Shown in pieces: positions 45,809 through 55,120 of a DNA stretch of 64,000 nt (position 1 is the stretch's first letter; every line of letters starts with the position of its first letter). The position numbers were made by a program, and so were the translations under genes. Under the pieces are notes generated by a model. It was given only the letters and a program-made list of their open reading frames with translations. It was not told the DNA's origin and searched no databases. The stretch spans positions 3,802,501-3,866,500 of the forward strand of contig NZ_CP060488.1 of NCBI RefSeq assembly GCF_014334015.1, given 5' to 3'. Source of the stretch: Bacteroides sp. M10. GTDB lineage: Bacteria > Bacteroidota > Bacteroidia > Bacteroidales > Bacteroidaceae.

Positions 45809-48079
45809 TTACCTCCTCTGGTGAATGATTTTTAATCCATAATGATTTTTAGAAGTATGAGGAATCGGAGAAATGATAAAATCTGGCTTTTCTCCTTGGG
45901 GGGAAATGAAGACCTCTTCTCCTTTCTTTAAATCAATTTGGAAGGTGTTGTTTGGGAATGATTGTATAGTGAAGTTTCTTTTTCCTTCAAAAATAGGGTT
46001 AACTATATCAGTCGTTACAATGCAAGGCTCTCCTGCCAGACTTTTAATATGGATAAATTGTGTCTTTCCTTGCTTTCTACTGGCAGATACTTTAAATGCC
46101 CCTTCCGTGCGCAGACCTGAATAAGCAATGTCTTTCCATGTAGCGGGAATAGCTGGGAAAATGCGAATCTTTCCCCCCCAACTCTGTAATATCATATCGT
46201 GAATGCTTTGGGCGGCAGATAAAGGTGTCTCAATAACTGGCCCACTTTCTTTATACATAGTCGTCGAACTAAGAAATTTACCAAATAATTTATTTAGATA
46301 GGCTAGTGCATCGTCTCCCTTTCCGATAGCAGAGGAAATGGAAGATGCTCCTGTGCATGAGTAACCTAGGAGAGCTGTGGGCTTGCTTTGCCAAAAAGAC
46401 AATGATTTCTCAATCATTTCAATATCATTCGGTTGTTCTTTATTAATTAAGTATAGAGGATAAATAGCAAGTAAATGTGAATAATGTCTGTGTGAGAAAG
46501 CATACGGCATATCTTTTCCGATAAGTAATCCATTCTCGTCTGTGGGGTAAGGAGTCAGTTTAAGAAGCACATTTTTCCATGTCTCAATCAATGAATCTTG
46601 GATATTCAGACGATGGGCTGATTCTAGTAGTGTTTGGCATCCCCAACGTAGCAGAGCGAGGTCGAAATTGCAATCTTCCACGGTGTCATATTCGGGGGAG
46701 TAAGTTGCTGGGAGATGAAGTTTTCCATCGTCTCCTTCTTTCAGGAAATGCAAATAGTAGTTGATTGATTCTTTTAATAAAGGAAATAATTTATTTCGTA
46801 GAATATCATCATCCATTTTATGTCGGTAGATAAGCCATAGGTTGTGACAGGCCCATGGAAGTAGTCCTACTTGAGCTTTGCCTTTTCCTGGAATTCCTAC
46901 TTCTGTAGTCATACATTCCAAATTGGAAGCAACCCCTATTCCTAATGAGTTATGGCGGTAAGCTTTGGAAATGTTGAGGCGTAACTGATCTATATGATTG
47001 TAGAGGGCATTTTCTAAAGAAGCTGCCAGATCTAGATGGTCGGAAGTATTCAGTGCCCAATAGGTAAGTTGAACATTGAGATTCCACCAGACATTCGGCC
47101 ATGGGGTTTCGGTTAGCCACGGGCCTGTGTTATCTATTAGAGCACGATCACCACGTGTTGCAGAGGCTAATTTATACATCTGTATCCAGTAGAAGTTTTC
47201 TTTTTGTGCTTCCGGCAGTGTTATGAAACTACTAGGATAAAAAGTATTCCACCATTTACGATGTGTTTTTTGCATGGATTGATAACCTTTACGTATAGCT
47301 TTTCGGATTTCAGCTTTGCATATTTCACTCGAATTGTTTTGAGGATATGTATGTGTTAGGTTTATCCATAAGGTGCGTTCTGTTTCGGGATTATGTGTTT
47401 CTTGCCATCCAATGCTCGTTTCTCCTCCTGCCAATAATTTCTGGACAGATAGATTGACTTCTTTCTCATTACTGATTTTTGCTGTCGGATTGAGTTCGTA
47501 ATCTTTTGGTATTTTATTGGCTTTTCCTTGTCTTTTGAAAATCAAATAACGAGGACTATTAGCTTCAGCTGCTATCCATTCCCATTGGAAGTCATGTTCG
47601 TTTCCTTCTGTTGTTGCTTTTACTATTATCATCATTTCATCCGCATGGACAAAACTTCGCAAGTGGATGACTCCTTTAGTTGTCGTAATATCTGTTGAAA
47701 CTTCAGCATTCCAAAGGTCAAGATGCATCGTTCCATTGATTATTTTGCCCTTAGGATGTAGGGCAAAATGTCCGGTAAGTAGTCTAGGGATTCCGAATAC
47801 ATCTCTTTTAGTGCGGTGATCGTGTACATCACAGTTTCCTGTTTCTAAGCGTATGTAGTTTTCTCCGGGTTCTTTATAGATCATTAATCCTAGTTTCCCA
47901 TTACCTAAAAAGGCTGAATCATACCAATATTCAGGCAACTTTTCCCATATCATATCTTGTTGACTCATAAATTGGGGCCAGTCAATATCTTGTTTTATAA
48001 TTGTCGGGTGGGCATTCACAAAAAGAATGCTGGTCAATGATAAAAGTAGGTAGGAGTACAATTTGTTTAAAGAATTCAT
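45809..48079 (-). CDS. GH95-like glycoside hydrolase in the heparin locus
   Basis: 756 residues with a type I signal peptide (to about NA, 23), no lipobox: probably periplasmic. The N-terminal beta-domain shows FLGNGKLGLMIY near 57-68 and the (alpha/alpha) barrel shows NLNVQLTYW (Asn333, Asn335), LPATYSPE (Glu463), HRHYSHLLAIYP near 541 and a C-terminal segment SWGGKIRIFPAIPATWKDIAYSGLR. These line up with GH95 alpha-L-fucosidase/galactosidase family motifs (N-x-N-x-Q-M, SPE, HRHxSHL). The acid of the LQSH-like segment (LQSW here) is not clear. Substrate unknown: heparin contains no fucose. It has its own terminator and promoter. It could act on a linkage-region or co-occurring glycan. Confidence 0.75.
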   Translation of the reverse strand: MNSLNKLYSYLLLSLTSILFVNAHPTIIKQDIDWPQFMSQQDMIWEKLPEYWYDSAFLGNGKLGLMIYKEPGENYIRLETGNCDVHDHRTKRDVFGIPRLLTGHFALHPKGKIINGTMHLDLWNAEVSTDITTTKGVIHLRSFVHADEMMIIVKATTEGNEHDFQWEWIAAEANSPRYLIFKRQGKANKIPKDYELNPTAKISNEKEVNLSVQKLLAGGETSIGWQETHNPETERTLWINLTHTYPQNNSSEICKAEIRKAIRKGYQSMQKTHRKWWNTFYPSSFITLPEAQKENFYWIQMYKLASATRGDRALIDNTGPWLTETPWPNVWWNLNVQLTYWALNTSDHLDLAASLENALYNHIDQLRLNISKAYRHNSLGIGVASNLECMTTEVGIPGKGKAQVGLLPWACHNLWLIYRHKMDDDILRNKLFPLLKESINYYLHFLKEGDDGKLHLPATYSPEYDTVEDCNFDLALLRWGCQTLLESAHRLNIQDSLIETWKNVLLKLTPYPTDENGLLIGKDMPYAFSHRHYSHLLAIYPLYLINKEQPNDIEMIEKSLSFWQSKPTALLGYSCTGASSISSAIGKGDDALAYLNKLFGKFLSSTTMYKESGPVIETPLSAAQSIHDMILQSWGGKIRIFPAIPATWKDIAYSGLRTEGAFKVSASRKQGKTQFIHIKSLAGEPCIVTTDIVNPIFEGKRNFTIQSFPNNTFQIDLKKGEEVFISPQGEKPDFIISPIPHTSKNHYGLKIIHQRR

Positions 48080-48121
48080 AGTATACTTTTTTTGTTTTTT
48101 AATTAATGATGATCTCTCTGC

Positions 48122-48129
48122 AAATATAT
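48122..48129 (-). promoter_or_regulatory. Candidate -7 box of the GH95-like gene
   Basis: TATATTTG on minus, 43 bases upstream of the start. The -33 position is not TTTG. A GACTATT/AATAGTC inverted repeat lies about 20-43 bases further upstream. Confidence 0.45.
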
Positions 48130-48367
48130 GGAGTATGACAATTTTACGACTATTGGTATTGTTGAATAGTCTTTCATTTTTGTCTAATGTTTTTGTTTGT
48201 ATGGGGTAAAGAATGTATTTCTTCTTTAAAGGTTGAAGATTTTCGGGAATTAGCTTTCAGTATTCATTATCTAGAATATTACTCCTTTTAGATACAATAA
48301 TGATCTTATTGGCTACTTTTAAGTAATAGCTTCCCTATTGATATTTATTTCATTGCCTAATGAGTTT

Positions 48368-48438
48368 TCGTTTGACTTAAGTCGAACGATAGTTTAACTA
48401 AAGTCAAGCTTTCGTTCAACAACTGTCAAACGAAAGCT
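48368..48438. repeat. Cluster of three dyads upstream of the GH95-like gene
   Basis: A 22-base near-palindrome at 48368-48389 (TCGTTTGACTTAAGTCGAACGA), a short AGTTTAACT dyad at 48391-48399 and a 10-base-arm hairpin AGCTTTCGTT/AACGAAAGCT at 48407-48438. They share GTTTGAC/GTCAAAC-like half sites. No gene explains them. Confidence 0.75.
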
Positions 48439-48590
48439 CGCTTGGTAATAAGATAAATAATGCTAATAAGAGGATAAATTGAAAGCTGCATAGTAATGTA
48501 TTATTATCAGTAATAGCATTTTATGTTCTTTTCCGAACCGAAATGAACATAAATCTCAAGCCAGCAGATTCATATTCGGAATTCAATGAT

Positions 48591-51500
48591 TTATCCTTTT
48601 ATTTTCTTAATATACTCCGTGGGTAAACATCCGAAATACTTCTTGAAACTCGTAGCAAAATAAGACGGTGTATTGAATCCTACCATTGTACTGACTTCTG
48701 CTATTGTATAGCGGCCATCCTTGAGTAACTTTGCTGCTTCGTTGAAACGGATCTTTCGTATAAAATCGATAGTCGATTCGCCTGTGATAGCTTTCAATTT
48801 AAGATGCAGGTTAGAACGACTCATATTCATTTCTCTGGCAAATTCGTCAGTAGAGAATTCAATATTATCCATGTTTTTTTCTACAATAGCTACGGCACGT
48901 TTCAGTAAAGCTTCATCCATGGCGTTAAACGTAATCTTTTCCGGTTCCACTTCCAGAGATTTGGAATACCGTTCAAGCATACGTCTACGGGTACGCATCA
49001 TATTCTGTATCTTCGTAGTCAGGATAGCAAGTGAGAATGGTTTCGGGATGTAATCATCCGCACCCATTTGCAGACCTTCCATCTGGTCTTTGACTTCGCT
49101 TTTAGCAGACAGGATAATCACGGGAATATGACAGGTACGGATATTTTGCTTCACATTCTTACACAGTTTGATACCATCCATCACAGGCATCATGACATCA
49201 GTTACAATGATGTCAACTTCATTGTCTTTCAGTTTTTCCAAGGCTTCTTCACCATTCCCGGCTTCCAGCGTATTGAAGAGTTCTGCAAGTCCGCTGCTAA
49301 GATAATGGCGGATTTCATTATTGTCTTCTACAATAAGAATAGTGCCACGCTTCTTGTCGCCGGCTTCGATCGTTTCGTTCTCGACCTTTTCCGTATCAAT
49401 GAAATACATTTCTTTCGAGTTGGTGGAATATACCTGACCTTCCTCATTCAGAGTGTCATTAGAAGCCAACTCGGAGGATTTATAGGTATTTATGTCTTGT
49501 GGCAGATAGACAGAGAAAGTACTGCCTTTACCCTCTTCACTATCCAGTTCGATACGACCATGGTGCAATTCTACCAAACGTTGTACCAGTGAAAGACCGA
49601 TACCACTTCCTACATGCTCACTCTCTATCTGATAAAAACGTTCGAATATTTTTCCCTGTTTGTTGATAGGAATGCCAATACCAGTGTCACTAACTTGCAG
49701 TACCAGCCAATTATTTTCCTCTTTCAATGTCACAGTGATGCTTTGACCGCTTTCCGTATATTTAAAAGCATTTGAAAGCAGGTTATTAACAATCAGTTCC
49801 AGATAATTAGGATCAAAAAGTTCCTCTTTATCTTCCAATTCGGAATGGAGAGTATAAGTAATCTTTTTGTGGCGTGCCAGTTTATCATAGAACAAGAAGT
49901 TATCTTGTATTAGTTGATGCGCATTCTCTTTCTTTACTTTCAGCTCGAAAACTCCCAATTCGGCACGGCGATAATCCATCAATTGATTGACAAGATGCAG
50001 CAGGCGATTAGCGTTGCGTTGGATATATTCCAACTGATTACGAGTCCAGCGGTCACTGATCTTATTGATTATTTCTTGTAGAGGAGCTAAGATAAGAGTC
50101 AACGGCGTGCGAAGCTCATGGGAAATATTGATGAAGAAACGCATCTTCATCTGGTTGATTTCTTCTTGATGTTCCTTATCCCTGCGTTCAATCTCCAACT
50201 CTGCCTCCATGCTTTTACGCATCCAGAAGAAGCGGAAGACGAAAGTGATAAAGCCGATAAAAATAGCGAGGAAAAGCACGATTGCCCACCAGGTCTTGTA
50301 CCATATAGGGAGAACAATGATTTCTAACATCGTAGGTACAGTGTTCCATTTCCCGTCACTATTAGCAGCTTTTACCAGAAAATGATAAGTGCCTTGCGGC
50401 AAGTTGGAATAGGAGACAGCACGTTTGTCTGTCAGATAATACCACTCTTTATCATATCCTTCCAATTTATAAGCGAAAGTATTGTGTTGACCTGAAATAT
50501 AGTTGGATACCACAAATTCAAGTGTAAAAGCCGTTTGCCATGATTTTAGCGTGATACTTTTTGTTTCATTGATATTCTTAGTCAAGATACCGGTTTCATC
50601 ATCCGGACGGACTGTTTTGTTAAACAGTTGAAGTTTAGTGATAACTACCGGAGGAGTGTAAGGGTTGTCCAGTAGGAGTTCCGGGCGGAAAGTTGTGATC
50701 CCGTTGATACCTCCGAAGTACATTTGCCCGTTAGAGGTGCGGCAGAATGAAGATGTATTAAACTGATTACTTTGCAACCCGTCGGATTCTGTAAAATTGC
50801 GGAACTTCTCTGTCTCCGGATTGAAACAGGAGATACCACGGTTGGTACTTACCCAGAGACGTCCGAAAGTATCTTCCAGAATACCGTAAACCACATTATT
50901 GGGTAAACCGTTAGCAGTTGTATATCGTTTGATTTTCTTCTCTTTTTCATTAAAACAGTAGAAACCTTCACGTGTACCTACCCAAATGATGCCATTGGCA
51001 GCTTCATAAATGCAATTGGTAAACATCTTTGTTACAGATGATTCCGGAAGGATAGGGGCTTTTTCTATTTCGATCCCTTCCTGCTGAAAGACTGATATAC
51101 CTTCTTCACCACCAATCCAAAGACGTTTACGAGAATCTCTGAACAGGATTGTGATTCGTTGTGAAGTAAATGGCGTACCGTCTTTTTCTTTATCTATGGT
51201 GGTGAAGCTCCGTTTCTCCGGATTAAAACTAACCAGTGCACTTAAAGTTCCTAATAAGATACTACCTTCCTTGTCAGGAAGAATGGCATACACATTTTCA
51301 TTGACCAACTGGCTATTCAGCTGATTGAAACTTTCCATTTGTCCACTGTTGCGGTGGAGAACAGTCAGACCACCGGCATGTGTTCCTATATATACAAGTG
51401 ATTTTTGTTCGTCTACATATACGGCTTTGATATTGTTGGAACCAATACCGATTTCCCGTTCGTCTTCCTGCAGGATATAGTGTGTAAACTGTTGTGTCTT

Positions 51501-52652
51501 TGGATTATATAGATTCAATCCACCATCATTTGTTCCTATCCATAAGTTCTTATTCTTATCTTCGGTAATGCAACTGACTACGTTGTCACTTAAAGAATTC
51601 TTATATGGAATACGTTGGATATTCTTGAATCTGTTGCGGATCGGATGATAATAGTTTAGTCCTCCGAAATATGTTCCAAGCCACATTCCGCCCTGCGAAT
51701 CCATAAAGATACTGCGGACCGAACGCTGTGACAGACTGCCGCTTTCTACCGGACTGCTGCTGTAAGAAACGAAAGAATCGTTTCCTTCATGATAAATGTT
51801 TAGATCATTGAATGTTCCTATCCATAGGCGATTTTGCGAATCCAATGCCAGAGAACGGATATAATTGGAACTGATACTTTTAGGATTGGAAGAAGAATGA
51901 TGATAAGCCTTGACTTCTTGTGTTTTCGGGTTAAATAGAAGTAGACCGGCTCCTTCGGTAGCTATCCAGATGCGGGTAGGAGATTGTTGCAAAATGGCTT
52001 GAATCTGTTTAGTGCCCGTTATCGGAGTAATTCTTTCCAGTTTCTTTTGAGGAATGGAGTAGCTGTAAAGCCCGTCAACCGGGGTGCCGATATAGATAAT
52101 ATCGTCCTGCCTGTAAAGAGCAGAAGCCACTATCTTATGCATAGCCGTACTAAAAGAATCATCAACGAATCGTGATTCTTTAATATCGAACATAGTCAGA
52201 CCTTCCTGTGTACTTATGAGCAGTTGTTCCGGTGAGATCTCCGCAATACCGTTGATTTGCAGCTTCTTCCCCTTCTTTTCGTAGAAGAAATTTCTGAACT
52301 TATCCTTCTCCTCATCATAATATGACAAACCATCCCGCGTGCCGATCCAAACCCGTCCCTGACTGTCAGTCTTTACGATTCGCGAAATGTCATTAGCGAT
52401 GCTGTTCGGATCATCTTCATTGTGCTGATAAACTGTAAATGAATACCCATCGTACTTGTTAACTCCGTCATAAGTTGCGAACCACATATTGCCTCGTTGG
52501 TCCTGATCGATAGAGAATACAGTACTTTGTGACAATCCTTCATTAATAGAGATATAGGAGAAGTTGATTTGCTCCGGAATATCAGAAAAAGCATAATTAA
52601 CCCCTGCGCATAGAAAAAGTAGACAGATTGCTATTTTGTTAAGGCTGCTCAT
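48591..52652 (-). CDS. Hybrid two-component system regulator (HTCS) of the heparin locus
   Basis: 1353 residues. Signal peptide about 1-22; periplasmic sensor with two seven-bladed propellers made of GxVWIGT/GLxxYD repeats (about 30-700) and a Y_Y_Y domain; one transmembrane helix near 788-808; HisKA with phospho-His845 (NISHELRTPL); HATPase with DTGIG near 990; receiver domain 1102-1215 with phospho-Asp1152 (VTDVMMPVMDG); AraC-type DNA-binding domain about 1250-1353 (DFIRKIRFNEAAKLL, GFNTPSYFATSFKKYFG). It senses a heparin/HS breakdown product in the periplasm and activates the locus. It is transcribed from its own promoter. Confidence 0.95.
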   Translation of the reverse strand: MSSLNKIAICLLFLCAGVNYAFSDIPEQINFSYISINEGLSQSTVFSIDQDQRGNMWFATYDGVNKYDGYSFTVYQHNEDDPNSIANDISRIVKTDSQGRVWIGTRDGLSYYDEEKDKFRNFFYEKKGKKLQINGIAEISPEQLLISTQEGLTMFDIKESRFVDDSFSTAMHKIVASALYRQDDIIYIGTPVDGLYSYSIPQKKLERITPITGTKQIQAILQQSPTRIWIATEGAGLLLFNPKTQEVKAYHHSSSNPKSISSNYIRSLALDSQNRLWIGTFNDLNIYHEGNDSFVSYSSSPVESGSLSQRSVRSIFMDSQGGMWLGTYFGGLNYYHPIRNRFKNIQRIPYKNSLSDNVVSCITEDKNKNLWIGTNDGGLNLYNPKTQQFTHYILQEDEREIGIGSNNIKAVYVDEQKSLVYIGTHAGGLTVLHRNSGQMESFNQLNSQLVNENVYAILPDKEGSILLGTLSALVSFNPEKRSFTTIDKEKDGTPFTSQRITILFRDSRKRLWIGGEEGISVFQQEGIEIEKAPILPESSVTKMFTNCIYEAANGIIWVGTREGFYCFNEKEKKIKRYTTANGLPNNVVYGILEDTFGRLWVSTNRGISCFNPETEKFRNFTESDGLQSNQFNTSSFCRTSNGQMYFGGINGITTFRPELLLDNPYTPPVVITKLQLFNKTVRPDDETGILTKNINETKSITLKSWQTAFTLEFVVSNYISGQHNTFAYKLEGYDKEWYYLTDKRAVSYSNLPQGTYHFLVKAANSDGKWNTVPTMLEIIVLPIWYKTWWAIVLFLAIFIGFITFVFRFFWMRKSMEAELEIERRDKEHQEEINQMKMRFFINISHELRTPLTLILAPLQEIINKISDRWTRNQLEYIQRNANRLLHLVNQLMDYRRAELGVFELKVKKENAHQLIQDNFLFYDKLARHKKITYTLHSELEDKEELFDPNYLELIVNNLLSNAFKYTESGQSITVTLKEENNWLVLQVSDTGIGIPINKQGKIFERFYQIESEHVGSGIGLSLVQRLVELHHGRIELDSEEGKGSTFSVYLPQDINTYKSSELASNDTLNEEGQVYSTNSKEMYFIDTEKVENETIEAGDKKRGTILIVEDNNEIRHYLSSGLAELFNTLEAGNGEEALEKLKDNEVDIIVTDVMMPVMDGIKLCKNVKQNIRTCHIPVIILSAKSEVKDQMEGLQMGADDYIPKPFSLAILTTKIQNMMRTRRRMLERYSKSLEVEPEKITFNAMDEALLKRAVAIVEKNMDNIEFSTDEFAREMNMSRSNLHLKLKAITGESTIDFIRKIRFNEAAKLLKDGRYTIAEVSTMVGFNTPSYFATSFKKYFGCLPTEYIKKIKG

Positions 52653-52678
52653 TATTAGTTCATAAGATTAATAATGGC

Positions 52679-52702
52679 ATCAAAGATAGTGAAATCTTTG
52701 AT
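52679..52702 (-). promoter_or_regulatory. HTCS promoter inside a dyad
   Basis: ATCAAAGAT and ATCTTTGAT form perfect 9-base arms with a 6-base spacer. The -7 match TATCTTTG (minus, 52681-52688) lies within the dyad, so a protein bound here would cover the start site. The -33 box is poor. Confidence 0.5.
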
Positions 52703-52749
52703 ATACCCCATGAATTGGCTGGAAAACTATACAATCTTTCCGCCCCGCG

Positions 52750-53157
52750 TCAAATGTCTTTTTTCATAATGAGGTGATTCTCATTGTCGATACGTTGGTA
52801 AGATATTTCGTTCATAATGCTTCGTATGAGGAATATTCCCAGACCTCCGATTGGACGTTCCTCCAAAGAAAGTGTAACATCTACTTCATCTACTTGTGTC
52901 GGATCAAAAGAGGCTCCCTTGTCCGTTAATAGGAAAACAAGTTGTTTTTCGCTGTAAGTTACTCTTAATAGGATGGTGTGTTGCTCTTGAGTTGGATAGG
53001 CGTACATAATAATATTGGCTACGGCCTCTTCCAATGCCAGATTGATATTCATTGTCGTTTCAAATGACAAAGAAAGTTCCTCTCCCAGTTCTTCGATGAA
53101 ACTGGCTAAAACTGAAATTTCATTTAAATCGTTTGAGATCTTAATTTCTCTTTCCAT
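52750..53157 (-). CDS. RsbW-like anti-sigma serine kinase (HATPase_c_2)
   Basis: 135 residues, about the full length of RsbW/SpoIIAB-type kinases. The N-box is NLALEEAVANIIMYAYP (39-55), the G1-like segment is DKGASFDPT near 86, and the G2 loop is IGGLGIFLIRSIM near 110. Kinases of this type phosphorylate an STAS antagonist and hold a partner protein, classically a sigma factor. The 12-base gap to the upstream phosphatase gene indicates one operon. A stand-alone copy next to a HATPase-STAS fusion (56083-56823) is unusual. Confidence 0.9.
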   Translation of the reverse strand: MEREIKISNDLNEISVLASFIEELGEELSLSFETTMNINLALEEAVANIIMYAYPTQEQHTILLRVTYSEKQLVFLLTDKGASFDPTQVDEVDVTLSLEERPIGGLGIFLIRSIMNEISYQRIDNENHLIMKKDI

Positions 53158-53169
53158 AATGATATGTGC

Positions 53170-55107
53170 TTAATTGTTTGTTGTCCCGGGTTCATATTGA
53201 ATAAGTAAAATAGTCAAGTCATCGCTGGCTTCGGCTTCCTTGACATGCTCTGCTATAGAGTCCACTATACCATTTACAGTGGTACGTACGTCAGACGTGG
53301 TATTATCAGACAATGTTTCCAATAATTTCTCGTCTCCATATAGCTCTTTCTCTGTATTTTCAGCTTCTGTCACTCCATCGGTGTAAAGGAACAGTTTACT
53401 TCCTTTTTCCAATGTCGTTTCATCTTCGGTATAGGCAAATTCTTCAATGACGCCAACAAATATCTGGGTCTTGAATTCCAGGAAAGAAACCTGTCCGTCC
53501 GGACAAATCAGTATGGGAGGATTATGTCCGGCATTACACAGTTTCAGTTTCCCCGTTTCCAAATCAAGGATTCCGACAATAAGTGTAACAAACATGTTGG
53601 ATTCATTATTATCAGAAATCGAATTGTTCATATCCGTCACAATCTTGGCCGGTGAAAGCACCTGCTGAGATAAAGTGCGGAACAGACTGCGGGTGATTGC
53701 CATAAACAGAGAAGCGGGTACGCCTTTTCCTGATACATCGCCGATTAGGAAGTAGAGGCGGTTACCATCCATATAGAAGTCATAAAGATCTCCGCCTACT
53801 TCTTTCGCAGGGTGAAGTATGGCGTGCAAATCTACATCACTGCGTTCGGGGTAGGGAGGGAATATCTTGGGAAGCATTCCCATTTGTATTTCCCGGGCTA
53901 TAGAAAGCTCACTTTCAATCCGTTCTTTGCTGGCAGTCGTGTCTTTTAGTTCAACTACGTAAGTAGATAAAGAGTGCTGCATGAAGATAAGCGAATCATA
54001 TAGATCCCTGATTTCATCGTTGGAATACACTTCTGGTATGGTAACATCAAATCGTCCGGTCGCAATTTCGCGGGCTGACTCGGAGAATTTCTCCAGTGGG
54101 CGGACAAGGCGTCGGATGATGCTGTACACAATCAGGAATAAGGCTATCATCCCCACTATAAAAGTATAGATGATTGTTCGGGATGTACTGTCTAGTTCCT
54201 GAAGAATAATCTGGCTTGGACAAACGGTACATACTGACCATCCAATCTGGGGAATAGTTGTGTAAAATGCATACGAATCTACTCCTTTGTTATCGAAACG
54301 CATGGTTCCGGTATGTCCTGCCAGCATTTCATGTCCGATCTGTTCCTGTGCAAGATTCTCTTTGGCAAAAGCTTCGGAGAATATCGTTTCGTTCATGATC
54401 TTATTCCTGTCCATGTGAGTCAGGAAACTTCCGTTGCGACTGATTAAATAGGTGTAGCTGGAAGGATATGGCTTCAGCAAGCTAATTGTATCAGTGAATT
54501 GCGTCAGAGATATATTGGCTGTAAAGACTGCGACTAATTTCCCATCGCTGTCAAACAGCGGTTTGGCATAAGTACTCATGATGAAATTTCCCCCTCCGTC
54601 ATCATAATAAGGTTCACTCCAGTAAGGTTGTTTAAGTAGTTGGGGGATGAGATACCAGTCCATGCATGGATAGTCATAATTCTGGCTACCTAATACCTGA
54701 TAGGTTATTTCTCCATTTATTTCATCCTTAAAAGAAGCATAGGGCATGAAATATTTCCCTTTTTCTTTGTAATAGTTGGGAACGAAAGCTATGCCACTTC
54801 CAACGATGAACTGATTGTTTCTTACAACAGATTCAATAATATTGTGTAAAGAGTCCGGGTGATTAATATTTTTTTCCAAGACCCAGACAGATTGGTTTAC
54901 AGTCGTCTCAACAGACAGTAGCTGACCGCTGATTTCTGTTGCAATGTTGCTTAATAATCCATGAGTGCGTTCGATAGCAAAGTCCGTTACTTTCTGTTGG
55001 CTATAATAATAAAATAGCGCCATGATAGTAGCAAAAATAATCGACGTAAAAGATAGTACGTAGATACTTAGCCGGGTTGCAAAAGAACGGGAGAATGTGT
55101 ATTTCAT
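53170..55107 (-). CDS. Cache-HAMP-SpoIIE (PP2C) phosphatase, RsbU-like
   Basis: 645 residues. Membrane helix about 12-32; periplasmic double-Cache sensor about 37-305 (WYLIPQLLKQPYWSEPYYDDGGG; HAGHTGTMRF); second helix near 310-330; HAMP about 332-385 (RRLVRPLEKFSESAREIATGRF); a coiled segment; SpoIIE/PP2C phosphatase about 415-640 with EVGGDLYDF, IGDVSGKGVPASLFMA, NAGHNPPIL, YTDGVTEAEN and SDDLTILLI. It should dephosphorylate STAS antagonist Ser-P in response to a periplasmic ligand. The upstream binding protein may present that ligand; this is an inference from co-operonic position. Confidence 0.93.
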   Translation of the reverse strand: MKYTFSRSFATRLSIYVLSFTSIIFATIMALFYYYSQQKVTDFAIERTHGLLSNIATEISGQLLSVETTVNQSVWVLEKNINHPDSLHNIIESVVRNNQFIVGSGIAFVPNYYKEKGKYFMPYASFKDEINGEITYQVLGSQNYDYPCMDWYLIPQLLKQPYWSEPYYDDGGGNFIMSTYAKPLFDSDGKLVAVFTANISLTQFTDTISLLKPYPSSYTYLISRNGSFLTHMDRNKIMNETIFSEAFAKENLAQEQIGHEMLAGHTGTMRFDNKGVDSYAFYTTIPQIGWSVCTVCPSQIILQELDSTSRTIIYTFIVGMIALFLIVYSIIRRLVRPLEKFSESAREIATGRFDVTIPEVYSNDEIRDLYDSLIFMQHSLSTYVVELKDTTASKERIESELSIAREIQMGMLPKIFPPYPERSDVDLHAILHPAKEVGGDLYDFYMDGNRLYFLIGDVSGKGVPASLFMAITRSLFRTLSQQVLSPAKIVTDMNNSISDNNESNMFVTLIVGILDLETGKLKLCNAGHNPPILICPDGQVSFLEFKTQIFVGVIEEFAYTEDETTLEKGSKLFLYTDGVTEAENTEKELYGDEKLLETLSDNTTSDVRTTVNGIVDSIAEHVKEAEASDDLTILLIQYEPGTTNN

Positions 55108-55120
55108 GAATGAGTGTCTA

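Larger units (their letters stand above)
48080..48590. other. 511-base intergenic region between HTCS and GH95-like genes
   Basis: No gene of convincing size is present. It holds a -7 box for the GH95-like gene near 48122, an inverted repeat GACTATT/AATAGTC at 48149-48172, a cluster of dyads at 48368-48438 and a loose hairpin ATTTTATGTTC/GAACATAAA at 48520-48553. The last may mark the 3' end of the HTCS transcript. Confidence 0.7.

Noticed and set aside
49068..49592. 174-codon plus-strand frame inside the HTCS gene
   Set aside because: It is antisense to the well-supported kinase/receiver region and has no domain or start signal.
24216..52652. The heparin/HS locus as a wholly new polysaccharide system
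   Set aside because: PL12, PL15, GH88, sulfatase, SusC/D and HTCS order closely matches the characterised B. thetaiotaomicron locus; only the GH95-like gene and some intergenic features look additional.
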